Positions 1-16,218 of a stretch of 64,000 nt of DNA are shown in pieces (within the stretch, counting starts at the first letter, position 1; every line of letters starts with the position of its first letter). Below the pieces are notes generated by a model. That model was not told the DNA's origin. It saw only the letters and a list, made by a program, of their open reading frames with translations, and searched no databases. A program made the position numbers and the translations under genes. This stretch comes from Alopecurus myosuroides (Eukaryota > Streptophyta > Magnoliopsida > Poales > Poaceae), in assembly GCA_028641055.1 (NCBI GenBank), contig CM054062.1, positions 16,053,639-16,117,638 of the forward strand. Direction: 5' to 3'.

Positions 1-597
1 TTGTTTTTTCGATTTACCGCGCTTGGCACAGGCACCAGACCCCCAGATTTCGAAATTCCAACACCAGTTCTGCACGTTTTACACTTCTGTACTAAGTTTA
101 AAACACCCATAACTTGCTCAATTTTAACCCAAAATATAACAAACTTTGAGCCTATTTTGTTCAGAATTTCGTAAGCTATCCACTTAGCAACTTTCTTAAC
201 TGTTTTGTTTAGTTAAAATGGTGGAAATAATTAAATTGTTGTACTCCTTCTTAAATTTGTGAAAGGCATTTTACTTATTTAAAAAATTGTCAACTTGGTA
301 TCAATTTGTAGAGGAGAGCATAACCATTCTGTTAGCATCATGGCATGCATGTTTAACACACTTAAACCTTTTGGTCCTGTAGATAATCCTTTTAATAACC
401 TTTCTGTTATGCATATGGGTACACTCCAATTGCATTTTATTATGCATCAGAACCCATTTAATTTTGTGTAGATGATCTTAGCTTATCTTGCTGCACCAAT
501 TAAAATGTCATGCATCATCCCATGATTGTGCATTATGCCATGTTATTGATTGTTCTTTTTCTTTTCTTTCCATGCGTGATTTGCTTCTTCTATTTAG
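1..597. other. AT-rich sequence, probably intron of a gene starting outside the window
   Basis: No open reading frame of any quality is visible. The stretch is T-rich and ends in a long pyrimidine tract followed by TAG at 595-597, which reads as a splice acceptor for the exon beginning at 598. It is most simply the 3' part of an intron of a + strand gene, but this depends entirely on the exon call next to it. Confidence 0.35.
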
Positions 598-701
598 ACG
601 GCGACGCTGTGACCGACGAGTTCGACTACTACGAGGACGACTGGAGGCTCGGGAGGACGACTGGAGATGCCGTTAGATCGGATGGCTATACAATTGACTA
701 A
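598..701 (+). CDS. Putative terminal exon of an unidentified gene (partial)
   Basis: A short GC-rich reading segment follows directly after a pyrimidine-rich tract and an AG acceptor (596-597). It ends at a TAA stop at 699-701. The translation is very acidic and aromatic (a run of D, E, F, Y and W residues around 620-650) and then ends in a short polar tail. The composition changes sharply from the AT-rich sequence on both sides, as expected for a grass exon. The exon starts at the second base of a codon, so an upstream exon must supply the first base. I do not recognise the protein family. It is convergent with the thiazole synthase gene at 1102-2266. It could also be a chance open segment. 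Confidence 0.35.
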
Positions 702-5869
<5,168 letters not shown>

Positions 5870-6587
5870 TGCACCTGTTGTACGTCATACATGGATATTG
5901 CTCCTGAGCGTAAAGATTAGACATGTGGACAGAGTCCATTGACATGGGAACCGCACTGACTACACTTATCCTGTTCAAATATCATGCCTACGACACGATT
6001 AAAAATCCAGACGGACACGTCGGGTACTTGATATGTCCTTGGAGTTCGACTCGGTAAGGCATCCACGGTGTGAGTCAAACTACCTCAGCTTATTCCGAGT
6101 TCGATCCCCGAACTTGAAGTATATTAACACGGTCTTTGCCCGAGAGCAATTAGCTGGTATCGATCAGTCGAGTGCACCTGGTGCGTTAAGTTGTTTTCCC
6201 TCGAGATGTAATTTACCCTCAAATAGCGGGACGCTGACTCGATGCACTTCTGATTCGACTGCTTATCTTCACGAGATTGTCAACTAAGACGACCTGCCGT
6301 TTAACTTATGGCTATAAGTCTCCAGCCAAATCTACGACTTGGCTGGACACCTGGTGGCTACTGATGTGGGCATACATTGGCGGGTACCCGTTGTTAGTAT
6401 ACCAGGTGCAGTCTAGACGAAAGCCCATTAAGTGGCCTCTTGGGAGTCACGACGCTCATGCCCAGGAGGTTGCGAGTCAGCCCACTTTGGGTCCTTGGAG
6501 TGTGAAGAAAGACACAATGATTTAGGGTTTCACCCTACCTTGTAGCTGAGTCGGTCATGACACCCGGTACCCAGCCTCCCATATAAA
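5870..6587. mobile_element. U3 part of an old LTR, left copy
   Basis: From 5981 to 6587 this matches 27872-28478 nearly base for base (about two differences in 600 bases by eye). It ends in CCCATATAAA, a TATA-like sequence. In the right copy an Angela-like element follows with target duplication ATAAA, and the flank resumes at 37906 with ATAAAGGTTTGGGAG. The joined sequence around that site would read like an LTR promoter. No coding frame is present. The family is not certain. Confidence 0.55.
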
Positions 6588-6683
6588 TGAAGGGGTTTCG
6601 TAGCGGAAAACAAAAAATTCCTAATAACGATAATCGAAACTAGCCAGAATATATTACTATGCAAATATAGAGTAATAGATAAG
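6588..6683 (-). mobile_element. 96-bp end fragment of the Angela-like LTR, left copy
   Basis: This matches the first 96 bases of the Angela-like 3' LTR at 28479-28574, starting TGAAGGGGTTTCGTAG. It is followed at once by the Copia LTR at 6684, as in the right copy. It shows that the Copia element lies in the Angela-like LTR and that this boundary is present twice in the window. Confidence 0.75.
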
Positions 6684-8284
6684 TGTTATTTTATGGTGAT
6701 CCAAAGTCATATGAAGATAAAGGAAAGTTCGGCCTCCGCTACGCGGAGGCCCGTCGCCGGAGGCTTAGGTACGGTACGCAGGGGCGGCGCCACAAGGGGG
6801 TCGAGGGGGGTCAGTTGACCCGGCTCACCTCGAGTGGAAAAAAATCGCTACCATGACGCTTACCCGACCCAGCTTTGCATCGAGCAAAAAAGAAACCTGG
6901 AGGGACATGGACGAGTGGAGGATGCGACCTCGAGCCCCGACCCTGCCCTGACCTAACGCCGCCGCCATCGCCAGGTGGCCATCCCCGCGCGCCGCCATCG
7001 GCTGCCGCCTGGCCATCCCCACCCCCGCCCAGCCGTCTCTGCGCTCGGCGCGCGGCCATCCCCGCCAGGGCCGCGCCAAGCCCGGCCATCTCTGCCTTCG
7101 CGCGCGGCGCTCGGCCATCCTCGCGTCCAGCCCGGCCATCTCCGCCTCCGCGTGCGCCGCCCGGCCGTCCTCACGCCCAGCCCGTCCATCTCCGCCTCCG
7201 CGTGCGGCGCCCGACCATCTCTGTGCGCCCTCCGGCCATCCCCGCACCGCACGGCGTCCGGCCATCTCTGCGCGCCAGGGCGCGCCCAGCCCGGCCATCT
7301 CTGCCGCGCGCCGACCGGACATCTTCGTGCGCCGCCCCTGTCGCCATTCCTGCCTCGCCGTCGCTCTGAGCCCCTCTGATGGACGCCGACGAAGAGGCCA
7401 ATACAGGCCGAGGAGGAGGAAGATGCCGCATCGCTGGCCAGAAATCAGAAAAGGGCACGACACCAGCAGGTTGTATTTCAGATTTCTGTCTCAGTTTTGA
7501 TGGCTAATTGTGCAGCGACGTGAATGAGATTTCTCAATGTTGTAGGTCACTCAACAAGAAAATGTTTCTGAAATCTTTGATCTATCAAATGTCGTTGCCG
7601 ATGCTGGAGTTCGGAGACCAATTGATGAATATGATACTCCTGAAATCAGAGATGAATATGGTACTCCTGATAACCGGTCATTTCTAGATGCATTGGTATT
7701 GGTATAATTTCTAGATGCATGGTATACCAAATATGATTAGTTAGAATATAGTGTGGAGAAGGATGCTGCATATTGTTTCCACTGTTTTCTATTTAAATCT
7801 TCAAGCAATAGTTCACACTTTGGATATGATGTTTTCACAGAGACGGGTTTTAAAAATTGGAAGAAAGATCGGAGAATTTCACGTCTAGCCGTCTAGGTGG
7901 ACCAAATAGCATTCACATCCTGGCCAAATACAGTTTTTTTTGCCCAATTTTTTCTGAAGATATTTGTTCGACCCGGCTTAGTTCATTTCCTGGCTCCGCC
8001 ACTGACGGTACGAGTTGTTAGCGAGCACGAGTTGGATTCACAGTTACCGACCTAGTTAGGCCAGGACCGCCTTTATATACCTCTTGTAAGCCGCCGCACG
8101 GGATAAGCCACACATTGTAAATCCCGGCGCGTTTGTAACCTCACCCGGAAATAGTGAAGTATTGATGGCTGGCGCCCGTGGTTTTTTCTCTTCCTTGTTG
8201 GAAGGGTTTTCCACGTTAAAATATCGTGGCCCCGTTGGTTCGATCTTGCTTAATTTCATCCTTGTTTTGCTATTGTGTGTAACA
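6684..8284 (+). mobile_element. 5' LTR of a degenerate Copia element, split by a hAT insertion
   Basis: The LTR starts TGTTATTTTATGG and ends TGTGTAACA. Without the 1226-bp hAT element and its 8-bp duplication it is about 367 bp, the length of the related LTR at 28575-28939. By eye these two differ at roughly 4-5 percent of positions, so the insertion is not recent. It is followed by a Met-tRNA-type primer binding site at 8287. Confidence 0.85.
6779..8004. mobile_element. Non-autonomous hAT DNA transposon
   Basis: The element is bounded by an exact 8-bp target duplication ACGGTACG (6771-6778 and 8005-8012). It has imperfect terminal inverted repeats: CAGGGGCGGCGCCA at the left and the complement of CAGTGGCGGAGCCA at the right. 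These are the ends and duplication size expected of hAT elements. Inside is a very GC-rich tract (about 6950-7370) made of diverged repeats of a CGGCCATC-containing phrase. Then at 7380-7710 comes a segment that resembles the start of a ZMYM1-like hAT transposase in composition, but it is not an intact gene. The long open frames in the GC-rich tract on both strands look like by-products of the repeat. Confidence 0.88.
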
Positions 8285-8286
8285 AG

Positions 8287-8298
8287 TGGTATCAGAGC
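8287..8298 (+). promoter_or_regulatory. Primer binding site of the degenerate Copia element
   Basis: TGGTATCAGAGC lies two bases after the LTR end and is complementary to the 3' end of initiator tRNA-Met, the usual primer of plant Copia elements. Confidence 0.9.
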
Positions 8299-8322
8299 CC
8301 TGTTTCAGATTAGGGATTCGGG

Positions 8323-8901
8323 ATGGCATCGATAAAGTTTGATCTACCGTTGCTGGACTACAAGACGAGGTTTTCTCTGTGGCAAGTAAAGATGCGTGCG
8401 GTTCTGTCGCAAGCATCGTATCGTGATGAGGCGCTGGATTCTTTCGGAAATAAGGAAGCGCGTGAGTGGACTCCTGAGGAGAAGCGCAAAGATCGTAAGG
8501 CTTTGTCGTTGATTCAACTTCATCTATCTAATGATATCTTGCAAGAAGTGCTGCTGAAGAAATCCGCGGCAGCGTTGTGGCTCAAGCTGGAATCGATCTG
8601 CATGTCAAAGGATCTAAACAGCAAGATGCATGTTAAGATGAACTTGTTCTCGCTCAAGATTCAAGATGGTGGTTGTGTGATGAATCACTTGTCGATCTTT
8701 AAAGAGATCATGTCCGACCTAGTGTCGATAGAGGTAAAATATGAGGATGAAGATTTAGCTCTTCTGCTATTATGCTTGCTGCCTAGTTCTTTTACAAACC
8801 TGCGTGATACCATACTATTAAGCCGCGATGAACTAACCCTCGCGGAAGTTTGTGAGGCCCTACAGACCAGGGAAAAGATGAAAATTATGGTGCAGTCTAA
8901 C
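8323..8901 (+). pseudogene. Copia gag, N-terminal part, cut by the Gypsy insertion
   Basis: The frame starts at ATG 8323, 39 bases after the LTR, and encodes a Copia capsid-type (UBN2/retrotrans_gag) domain. Landmarks include W residues in SLWQVKM near residue 23, and the pattern LLCLLPSSFTNLRDTI near residue 160, typical of Copia gag. The frame runs without a stop into the Gypsy LTR at 8902; the rest of the gene resumes at 24294 beyond the target duplication CTAAC. The Gypsy insertion alone inactivates it, and the downstream part has further breaks. Confidence 0.9.
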
Positions 8902-9811
8902 TGTCGTGGTGGTGTCACGGCAGATGCCATAGGATGGCTAAAGATGTGGGAACGATGGACGCTGGAGGTATTCGGGGAGGGATCACGCGACGAGTAGCCG
9001 CGTGAGGTAAGAACAACAAACTGCAAACAACACGATCTACCCAGGTTCAGGGCCCTCGTGAGGAGGTAAAACCCCTACTCCTGCCTCTCTGTATGTATTA
9101 TGATATTTCTCCGAGTAGCCACGGTACAAAAGGTATCTCTACCGAGTAGCTTCACCCTGCTCCGAGTAGGGCTAGGTCAAGAACTTAGGGTTTCTAGGGT
9201 GCTTGTGAACTATGAGCGCCGTGAGCGTTAGAGCATGCCCCGCGCAGGAGGCGGCTGGGCACCTTATATACACGATGCCCAGCCGGATACGTCCAAATAC
9301 GAACAAGTGTCGACATAGTGTGCACACCGTCCTTCTTCCGGGTCCTCGCTGACAGCTTTGGTTCCTAACCTTGGCTGCATCCGGAAAGTCGTTGGGCAAA
9401 ACTAGGGGACAGACTGGTACTACTGTACCTAGGCACAGAGTAGGCCCCCCTTATCCTGCCACGGCCTGCTTCCATGCTGTCACTGTCAGGCAGGCCGGTA
9501 CCCGATGAACAGTAGTTCGAATGCTGCCAAGTACGGACACAGGATACGCGGGATCCTGTGTCAGAACGGCTCCTTTGACTTTCTGGCCCGAGTAGGTTCC
9601 CGCCAATTGTTCCCGCCAATTGTACTCGGGCCAACTTTCTACTCGAACAGATAGAACTTGCTTGATATCTCCTGCTGGGCATCTTGAGGAGAAGCCGAGT
9701 AGCAGTCGACCGGGTAGCGAGTACCAGGTAGTCGGCTACTCGACCAAACCTCTCTTCCGTAAGCTGCCTTTACCACTTGTCTTTACCCTACTCGGGGGTA
9801 ACCCCCCGACA
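8902..9811 (-). repeat. 3' LTR of the Gypsy element
   Basis: It begins TGTCGTGGTGGTGTCACGG and ends CCCCCCGACA as read on the + strand. It has the same length as, and in every stretch I compared the same bases as, 23384-24293. Several CCGAGTAG words lie inside it. The element reads on the minus strand, so this copy is the 3' LTR. Confidence 0.95.
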
Positions 9812-10500
9812 GCAGTCCCCGAAGCTGGTTGAGTCTCGCGAACTCGTTCACTAGGCTCAGCCAGCTTAAAACCAATCTTTTCATCTCAGCCCTTGAACCT
9901 CAAGATGCCGAGTAGAACCTCCGAGTAGCTATCTGGAACGTACCTTGAGTTTCCTCTCTTCCGAGTATCACTCGCTTTCTACTCTGTAACCGAGTAAAAA
10001 GACTTAGAGAATTCTCCGGAATTGAGCCGTTGCGGCACAGAGCACGATCCAGCCCTCCGCGCAGCAACTGCACACGTGTCAAGCATCCACGACCTTGTCG
10101 TTTCGTTGCCCAGGACACGATCTGCCACGCGTCCAGTTTTCACGCAGTGGGCCCACCGGCCGTCATGTCCCATCAAGTGTAGTTATAGGCCACGATTCGG
10201 TGGTGGGATCCAATGCGGCCATTACGCGCGCAACCTGCGCTTGTGTGCGTTTCTAACCGGCCACAGGATCCACCACACGCCACAATCGATCCCACTCCCG
10301 CGACGGTAACGGTAAATCCGCGGAGGAGATATAAATACCCCCCCGGTAACTCACTTTTCCCCTTCCTCGCGCTATTCCTCCCTTGTCTCTTGCTCTTCTA
10401 CGCCACCGAGCTCTCCGCCGCCGCGCAAGCTCTCGCGCCGCCGCGGACTCAATCCCCCAACCAATTCCTTCAAAACCTTCTACTCCTTCCACCCGCAGCA
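9812..10500. other. Gypsy 3' region: polypurine tract and antisense promoter/leader
   Basis: Next to the LTR (about 9812-9826) the minus strand reads CTTCGGGGACTGC, the position of the polypurine tract, though it is not a pure one. The rest has several CCGAGTAG words and the promoter and 5' UTR of the antisense gene. The open frame that includes the start codon at 10501 extends upstream to an ATG at 10213, but that upstream part lies before the TATA box and is unlikely to be translated. Confidence 0.6.
10330..10337 (+). promoter_or_regulatory. TATA box of the antisense gene in the Gypsy element
   Basis: TATAAATA sits in a GC-rich setting 170 bases before the start codon at 10501, leaving room for a leader of about 140 bases. 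It is the best core-promoter match in this part of the element, and it points opposite to the retrotransposon's own transcription. Confidence 0.65.
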
Positions 10501-13500
10501 ATGGCCAAGGCTGGCTGGGCCGGCTCCTCCGTCACGGCCGAAGACTGCGCCTGGCTCGTCAATACCCGGCGAGTTCCTCCCGGCGTGGAGTGCCGGGCGC
10601 CAGGCAGTGAAATCGTGCCAACTCCGCGGGAGGGTGAGCGGGTGGTCTTCATGTCGCACTTCGAGCGCGGCTTTGGACTGCCCGCTTCCGATTTCATGCG
10701 GAACTTCCTCAACCACTTCGGCATCCAGATGCACCATCTGCCCCCCAACGCCGTCGTCTTCCTCGCCTACCACGCCGTGGTCTGCGAGGCCTTCCTCGGC
10801 GTCCGGCCCACGTGGGAGACGTGGCTCAGGTATTTCCACTTGCGCCAGCAATCCACCGGGAAGAAGGACTCCGCGGGCGCCGCCCGCGCCACCGACACCG
10901 GCTGCGCCATGATGGTGCAGCGGTCCGGGACGAACCACCCCCGCATCAAGGGGCTGGACTCCGTCAAGCTGTGGCAGAAGACGTTCCTCTACGTCAAGAA
11001 CGTTGCCGCCGCGGAAGGAGCCCGAGTAGATGATCGCATCAATTTGCCCGTTTGGAGCAACCGCGCTCCAATCGGGATGTACTGGAAGGACAAGCCCGTC
11101 AACGACGAAGACGCCATCGAGATGGAGAACAGACTCGGTTGGCTGAAGGCGGAAGGCCTCAAGAACGACGATCCGGTGGCTTGCTGGATCCAGCGCCGAG
11201 TGCTGCCCTTGCAGGAGCGCTGCCATCTCATGTGTTACATGGGAGGCCCCCGCGACTGCACCAGGACAACCACCATTGAGATCGACAACATCGATGTTCC
11301 CCTTCACGCAAGGAACATCTTGACGACAAGCCTTGGTGACCACTGGCAGTACGGGTTCGTCCCGTACAGCCGCACCAAACCGATTGAGCGGGTACGTCTT
11401 CCCTACTTTGCTTCTGTGTATGCCTCCCGAGTAGGATTTTCAGCAACCGTGCTTAGGCTTAGTATGCTTTATGCTTGCATGCCCATCCGAGTAGGATCCT
11501 AGGCTCAATATGCTTCGTGTTTGCATGCCCATCCGAGTAGGATATTCCGCAATCATGCTTAGGCTTAGTATGCTTTGTGCTTGCACGCCTATCCGGGTAG
11601 AATGCTTAGTAAATTGCCTAGGCTTTGTGTGCTTTGTACTCGCACGCCTATCCGAGTAGAGTTCCTTCCTGGTACTCGGCCAGTCTGTGATCCTTCTCTG
11701 GTTTTCAGGTTCTTACTCGCCAGATCATCGAGAGCTGCGAGGTTTTCGAGGGCAACTGGTCTCCTGACCGTGAGGAGGACGATGTGCCCTCTCTCGATGC
11801 CGGGGAGCAGTCCAACCCCTCTCGCTCCCCCATTGCTGACAAGCGCGACGCTCTCCGCACTTGGTCTGATAAAGATTTTGACGGTAAGTACCCTTTCACT
11901 CTGTTTGCTTCCGAGAACGACCAATCCCTCGCTTGCTGTTTCTGATTCCTTCCTTTTTTCTCTTGAATTCTCAGATGAGGGTGCCGCAGAGAAGAACGAC
12001 GAGGACGAAGACGAGGACGAGGGCAATGCGCCCCTAGCCGTCAAGCCTCTGTCCATTGCCGCTCCTGAGACCCGCAAACGGACTGGTAGCGGAGCACCAG
12101 CGCCTCCTGCCAAGAGGAAGAAGCCCACCGAGAAGAAGGTGGTTGTGAAGAAGCCCAGACGAGAGCTCAAGTCCACCACCGCGTAAGCCCTCTTCTCGGT
12201 CGTTTCTTTTCTCGCGCTGTGCTATTCTCCCCAAACCCCTTCTAACTTCTGGTTTCTTCCCTCTCTACAGACCTCCCATGAATGCGGACGCAGCTCTCGC
12301 GTCCGGCCAAGCTAAGGAACCATCAGTTCCTTTGATCAACCTCGATGATGACGAGGACCACACCGCCAACGCTGCTGCTGCCAATCCACAGACCACCGAC
12401 GCACAAGGAGCAGCGTCCGAACCAGCAGCACAGGACGCTACCGTCCACGATGAGAGACCCCCTTCTCCTCCGGCTAGCAATGCCGAGGAGAATCAAGACC
12501 AAGAGATGCAAGATAACACCGCCGACGAGCGGCCTGAAGCAGAGCAAGAGCAGCCCACCACAGGGGCTGCTGCACGAGAGAATCTCGCTACCGAGCAGCG
12601 AGTGGAAACCGCCACCGCCATGGATGCCGCCCCAAGCGATGCTTATCCATTGAGCAGCATGCAGCCAGGCGATACACCGAGTAGCTCCCAGCCAGGAGCT
12701 GCACAAGGCCCTGCACCGCCAAGCTCCTCCTCGTCTCCGCAGCCCAAGGACCCTGCTGGGCGAGTAACCAGGCAGCGAGCCGCCCTGGATGCTCTGAGGG
12801 ACGAGGTTGACAGAAGGGCAGCCGAGAAGGAAGCTGCTGAGAAGGCCAAGGCGGAGAAGGAAACCGCTGAGAAGGCCAAGGCCGAGAAGGAAGCCGCCGA
12901 GAAGGCGAAGGCCAAAGCTGACGGGAAGAGACCTGAAGATCCCGAGAAGCTGCGGGCCGAGAAGGAAAAGGCGAAGAAACGGTCCAGAGACCAAGTGCCG
13001 CCACCAGCCTTAGGTGGAGCACTCGTGATCCGCGAGTCCGGCCCGATTCCCGCCGCGCTCTCGGCTGATGCTCGCGCTGCTGGCCAGCCCTGCTACCCGG
13101 AGTACATGATTGAGGTTAGCCACCAGCACTCAATCGGCTTCCCTCCCAAGGACAAAGCTTTAGCTATCCAGCATGGAAGGAAGGCTGTAGCCATGAACTC
13201 CCCTCCTCCAGATCCAAGCCAACAGCAGACTGCCAACATTGCTTCTCGTGGAGTCCAAGATAAACCAATAACCTCCAAAGGCCTTGAGCAGGTACTGGAC
13301 ACCGTTGGCTTCATTGACGCCAAATGGGATAGCAAGGTTCTCGGCGTGGAGAAATGGCATGGTCTTACCCTTGGCGGCCTCGACCACATGCGCGTGGACT
13401 GGAACAAGGTCGACCTGGGACACAAGCCCATGACCGTCTCCACCGAGACGGCAACACTTGCAGCCAAGATGTTCCTGCATCGCAAGAATGCCGAGGACAT

Positions 13501-15542
13501 CGAGCAGGCCTACGCAGTAAGTTTTCTTCATCTTTTCCGAGTTGAATTGTCCGAGTTGAATTTTCTTCTCTTCTATTCGCCTTTCTGCTCCTTTCCATCA
13601 CTCCCAGTCCCCGAGATTCTAGCCGAGTAGGTGGATACTCTCCGAGTAGCCTCCTACTCGGGTTGAATCTACTCTGCTTTTTCTAATTCGCTTCTTCTCG
13701 CTTCTCAGGACAGCGTCCTGAAACGGACCAATCTATACCGCCATCTCCTCTGGAACCACTCCATCGCTAGGAGGCGAATTGCTGCTTTGGAGAAGGAAAA
13801 GGCAGCTGCGGAGGCGGCCAGCAAGAACGCCAATGATAACTCCCAGCAACTGTCTGAAGTGCAAGGTATGCGCTTAGCTGTGTGATTCATGCGTTTTTTG
13901 TTTACGCTCGCTTATGCTTTCTTTTGCGCTAACCTCTTCTTCTCTGCAGGGAAACTGAAGAGCCTAGCCGAAGAGCACAAGAAATGCCGTGCTTTCGTGC
14001 AGGATGCTGAAGCCACCATCAAGAGGCTAGAAGGTGAGTTTGTTGTCTACTCGGTTTGATCTTGAATCTATTTCTTCACTGCTTTCTGTATTGATCTTGT
14101 CTGGCTCTTCGCAGAAGATCACAAGGTGTTTGCAGAGGCACACCAAGATTGTGTCAAGCCGGCCGAGGTGCAGCACCAACTCTCCAACCAGGCCACTGTG
14201 TTGCTGAAGGAGCACGCCACCGAGACCGAGAAGCTGCAACTCCAGTTGCAACAGGCACTCCAGGATGCCATCAACATTGGCGCCGAGAGGGACAGAGCCA
14301 ACGCCGAGAAGGCCAAGGCCGAGTCCACTTTCCGAGCCAAGGAGAGGGCCCTTGAGGCGGAGTGCGAAACTTTAAAGAAGGCCAATGCTGATCTCTTCGC
14401 TCAGATGGATGGCTTGCGCCTGATCCAAGAAAGGCACATTTCTAACGAGGAATCCTGGAGGAAGAAGCTGCAGCGGCTGCGCAACGAACTGTCCGGTAAG
14501 CCTTTTCTTCGTTGCTTCTTTTCTTCTCGGTCACATTTCTTCTCGGTTTTCCCCTACTCGGTTCTTCTCTTTTTGATTCTACTCGGTTCTTCTCTTCTTG
14601 GTTCTGAAGTTACCACATGTTATTTCAGAGATCTGGCCTCATCTTGACTCTCCTTCTGCGCCTACGCTGGCCAAGACCAAAGAGGCTCGCATTGCGAAAG
14701 GTGAAGCAGCAGATACCCGAGCTGAGATCGAGGACAGCTTGCTGGTGCTCAAAGGCTATTTCGAACAGCTGGCTGGCGTCGGAACCGACTTGATGCACGA
14801 GGGCTTTGAGCTCCACAAGCTGTTTTGGCCTCGTGATCCTCTGCCAAAGTCCATGAAGGGCCTAGCCTTCAAGCTGAAGAATGTGAAGAAGGAGTTGAAG
14901 AAATGGCGCGCTTCGGGAGCCCGGGCCGGTGCGGATGTGATGCTTCTCTGCATAGCTTCCTGGTATGAAAACCTCAACATGCAGCTCATCCGCGGGAAGC
15001 GCAATGATTCCAAGTGGGAGTTAGATCCCGCCTGCGTGGCCACACGCAAGCAGATCGTCTACGAGGTTGCGGAGTGCGCCGAGACGGAGACCTACATCGA
15101 GGGCCTCCCCGAGCCCGACACCGAGTACGAAGACGAAGAGGATGACGACGAGGTTGATTCCGAGTTGGAAGGCTTCTTCGACTCTCCTGAGGGTAAGGCC
15201 GGGAAGGGGAAAGGCACGGCCATCTCGAGTAGCGATGAGGAGGCTGAGCACATCGAGACCGCTCCAATCGAGTTCGGCACCTCCTCTGGTGCTGCTCTCG
15301 ATGACACGGTGCCCCCTCCTGGCCACGCTTCAGGCTCCTCCTCGGCTCCCGGTCCCGTCTCGGTGGCCACGGCCACTTCCGAGCAGGCGGCCACCCAGCA
15401 TGCTGCCGAGATGCCGGAATCCGCCACCGTCCAGACGGAAGCGGATGCCGCCCATGCCAGTACAGAAGAAACGGCTGCCACGACCGCCACCGAAGAAGCA
15501 GCAGCCAAGGCCAGCGCCGAGAACACTGCCTCCTCAACTTGA
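10501..15542 (+). CDS. Eight-exon antisense gene of the Gypsy element (gypsy-type putative transposase-domain protein)
   Basis: Exons are 10501-11391, 11709-11883, 11975-12182, 12271-13516, 13709-13865, 13950-14033, 14115-14495 and 14629-15542. All introns have GT and AG ends, and the reading frame closes across all of them, giving about 1351 residues with no stop. Residues about 50-115 (FERGFGLPASDF, then LPPNAVVFLAYHAVVCEAFLGVRP) match the plant 'putative gypsy type transposon' N-terminal domain. Residues 385-420 hold basic clusters (TRKR, AKRKK, KKPRRE) like a nuclear localisation signal. Exon 4 has an Ala/Lys/Glu repeat likely to form a long helix, and exons 5-7 are coiled-coil-like. The C-terminus is acidic, then Ala/Thr-rich. 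The gene is antisense and convergent with pol, with 676 bases between the two stops. Related antisense frames are known from Tat elements, but I know of no established function. Confidence 0.85.
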
Positions 15543-16218
15543 AGCAACCTGCAATCTCTTTCCACTTGAATTTTTATCAGATTCCCGGGATGCCGGGAGC
15601 AGATGTAATAGACTATCTTTGTTTTGCTTGCTACACAGTTTTTATGCCCACTCTGTTTATTTCGACATTAATCAATTTGAACGACATTGGCTCAATGCCG
15701 AGTTGCGTTTCCATGCGAGTCCCCGAGTAGCATTTCTCATTCACCCTATCCTTTCATCTTTGCTCTACCCGCGACTTGTCGCTTGTTTGGTATTCGAGTC
15801 ACAAGAGTCAAGGAGTAGGGCTGCAAATACTTAGCCGCTTAGAAACAATCATAGTAACGCAGCTCACCACTTAGCCGAGAAGACGAAAACAGGGAACAAA
15901 AGTAACAAACAGTCTACTCGGTTCCTGCACCCTTTCTTCCTTAGTGATTTTCGTGTGCTCATTGACCCTTTGCTTGTTCTCTTGCTTGCCATGAAGCCGG
16001 GTTTCGGACAGCAGCAGAGTCGAAGAGTTGGCATATAGGTTTAAACACAGTACTCAATGCACTTATGGGTTCTGAAGTAGAGCGACCGAATAGACAAGGG
16101 ACCAAGCCGAGTAAGAAAAACACTTAGAGCAATTTTGGACGAGGGCAGTCCCCGAGAACAATTTCAGATTGCAGAGTAGAATTTCAACTCGGATAAGAGG
16201 GTACATACACATCTTTGC
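15543..16218. other. Space between the convergent antisense gene and pol
   Basis: This should hold the 3' UTR of the antisense gene and the sequence after the pol stop. CCGAGTAG and CTACTCGG words recur here (15723, 15913), and GGCAGTCCCCGAG occurs near 16144. No open frame stands out. Confidence 0.55.

Noticed and set aside
6825..7463. A 212-codon open frame on the minus strand and others on the + strand in the GC-rich part of the hAT element
   Set aside because: All frames are open because of the repeat composition; the products are Arg/Ala/Gly/Pro-rich with no domain.
10480..11343. A 287-codon minus-strand frame opposite exon 1 of the antisense gene
   Set aside because: It is the complement of the coding exon, which has better codon use, a domain match and splice junctions. 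It would also be on the retrotransposon's sense strand, but it has no gag or pol similarity.
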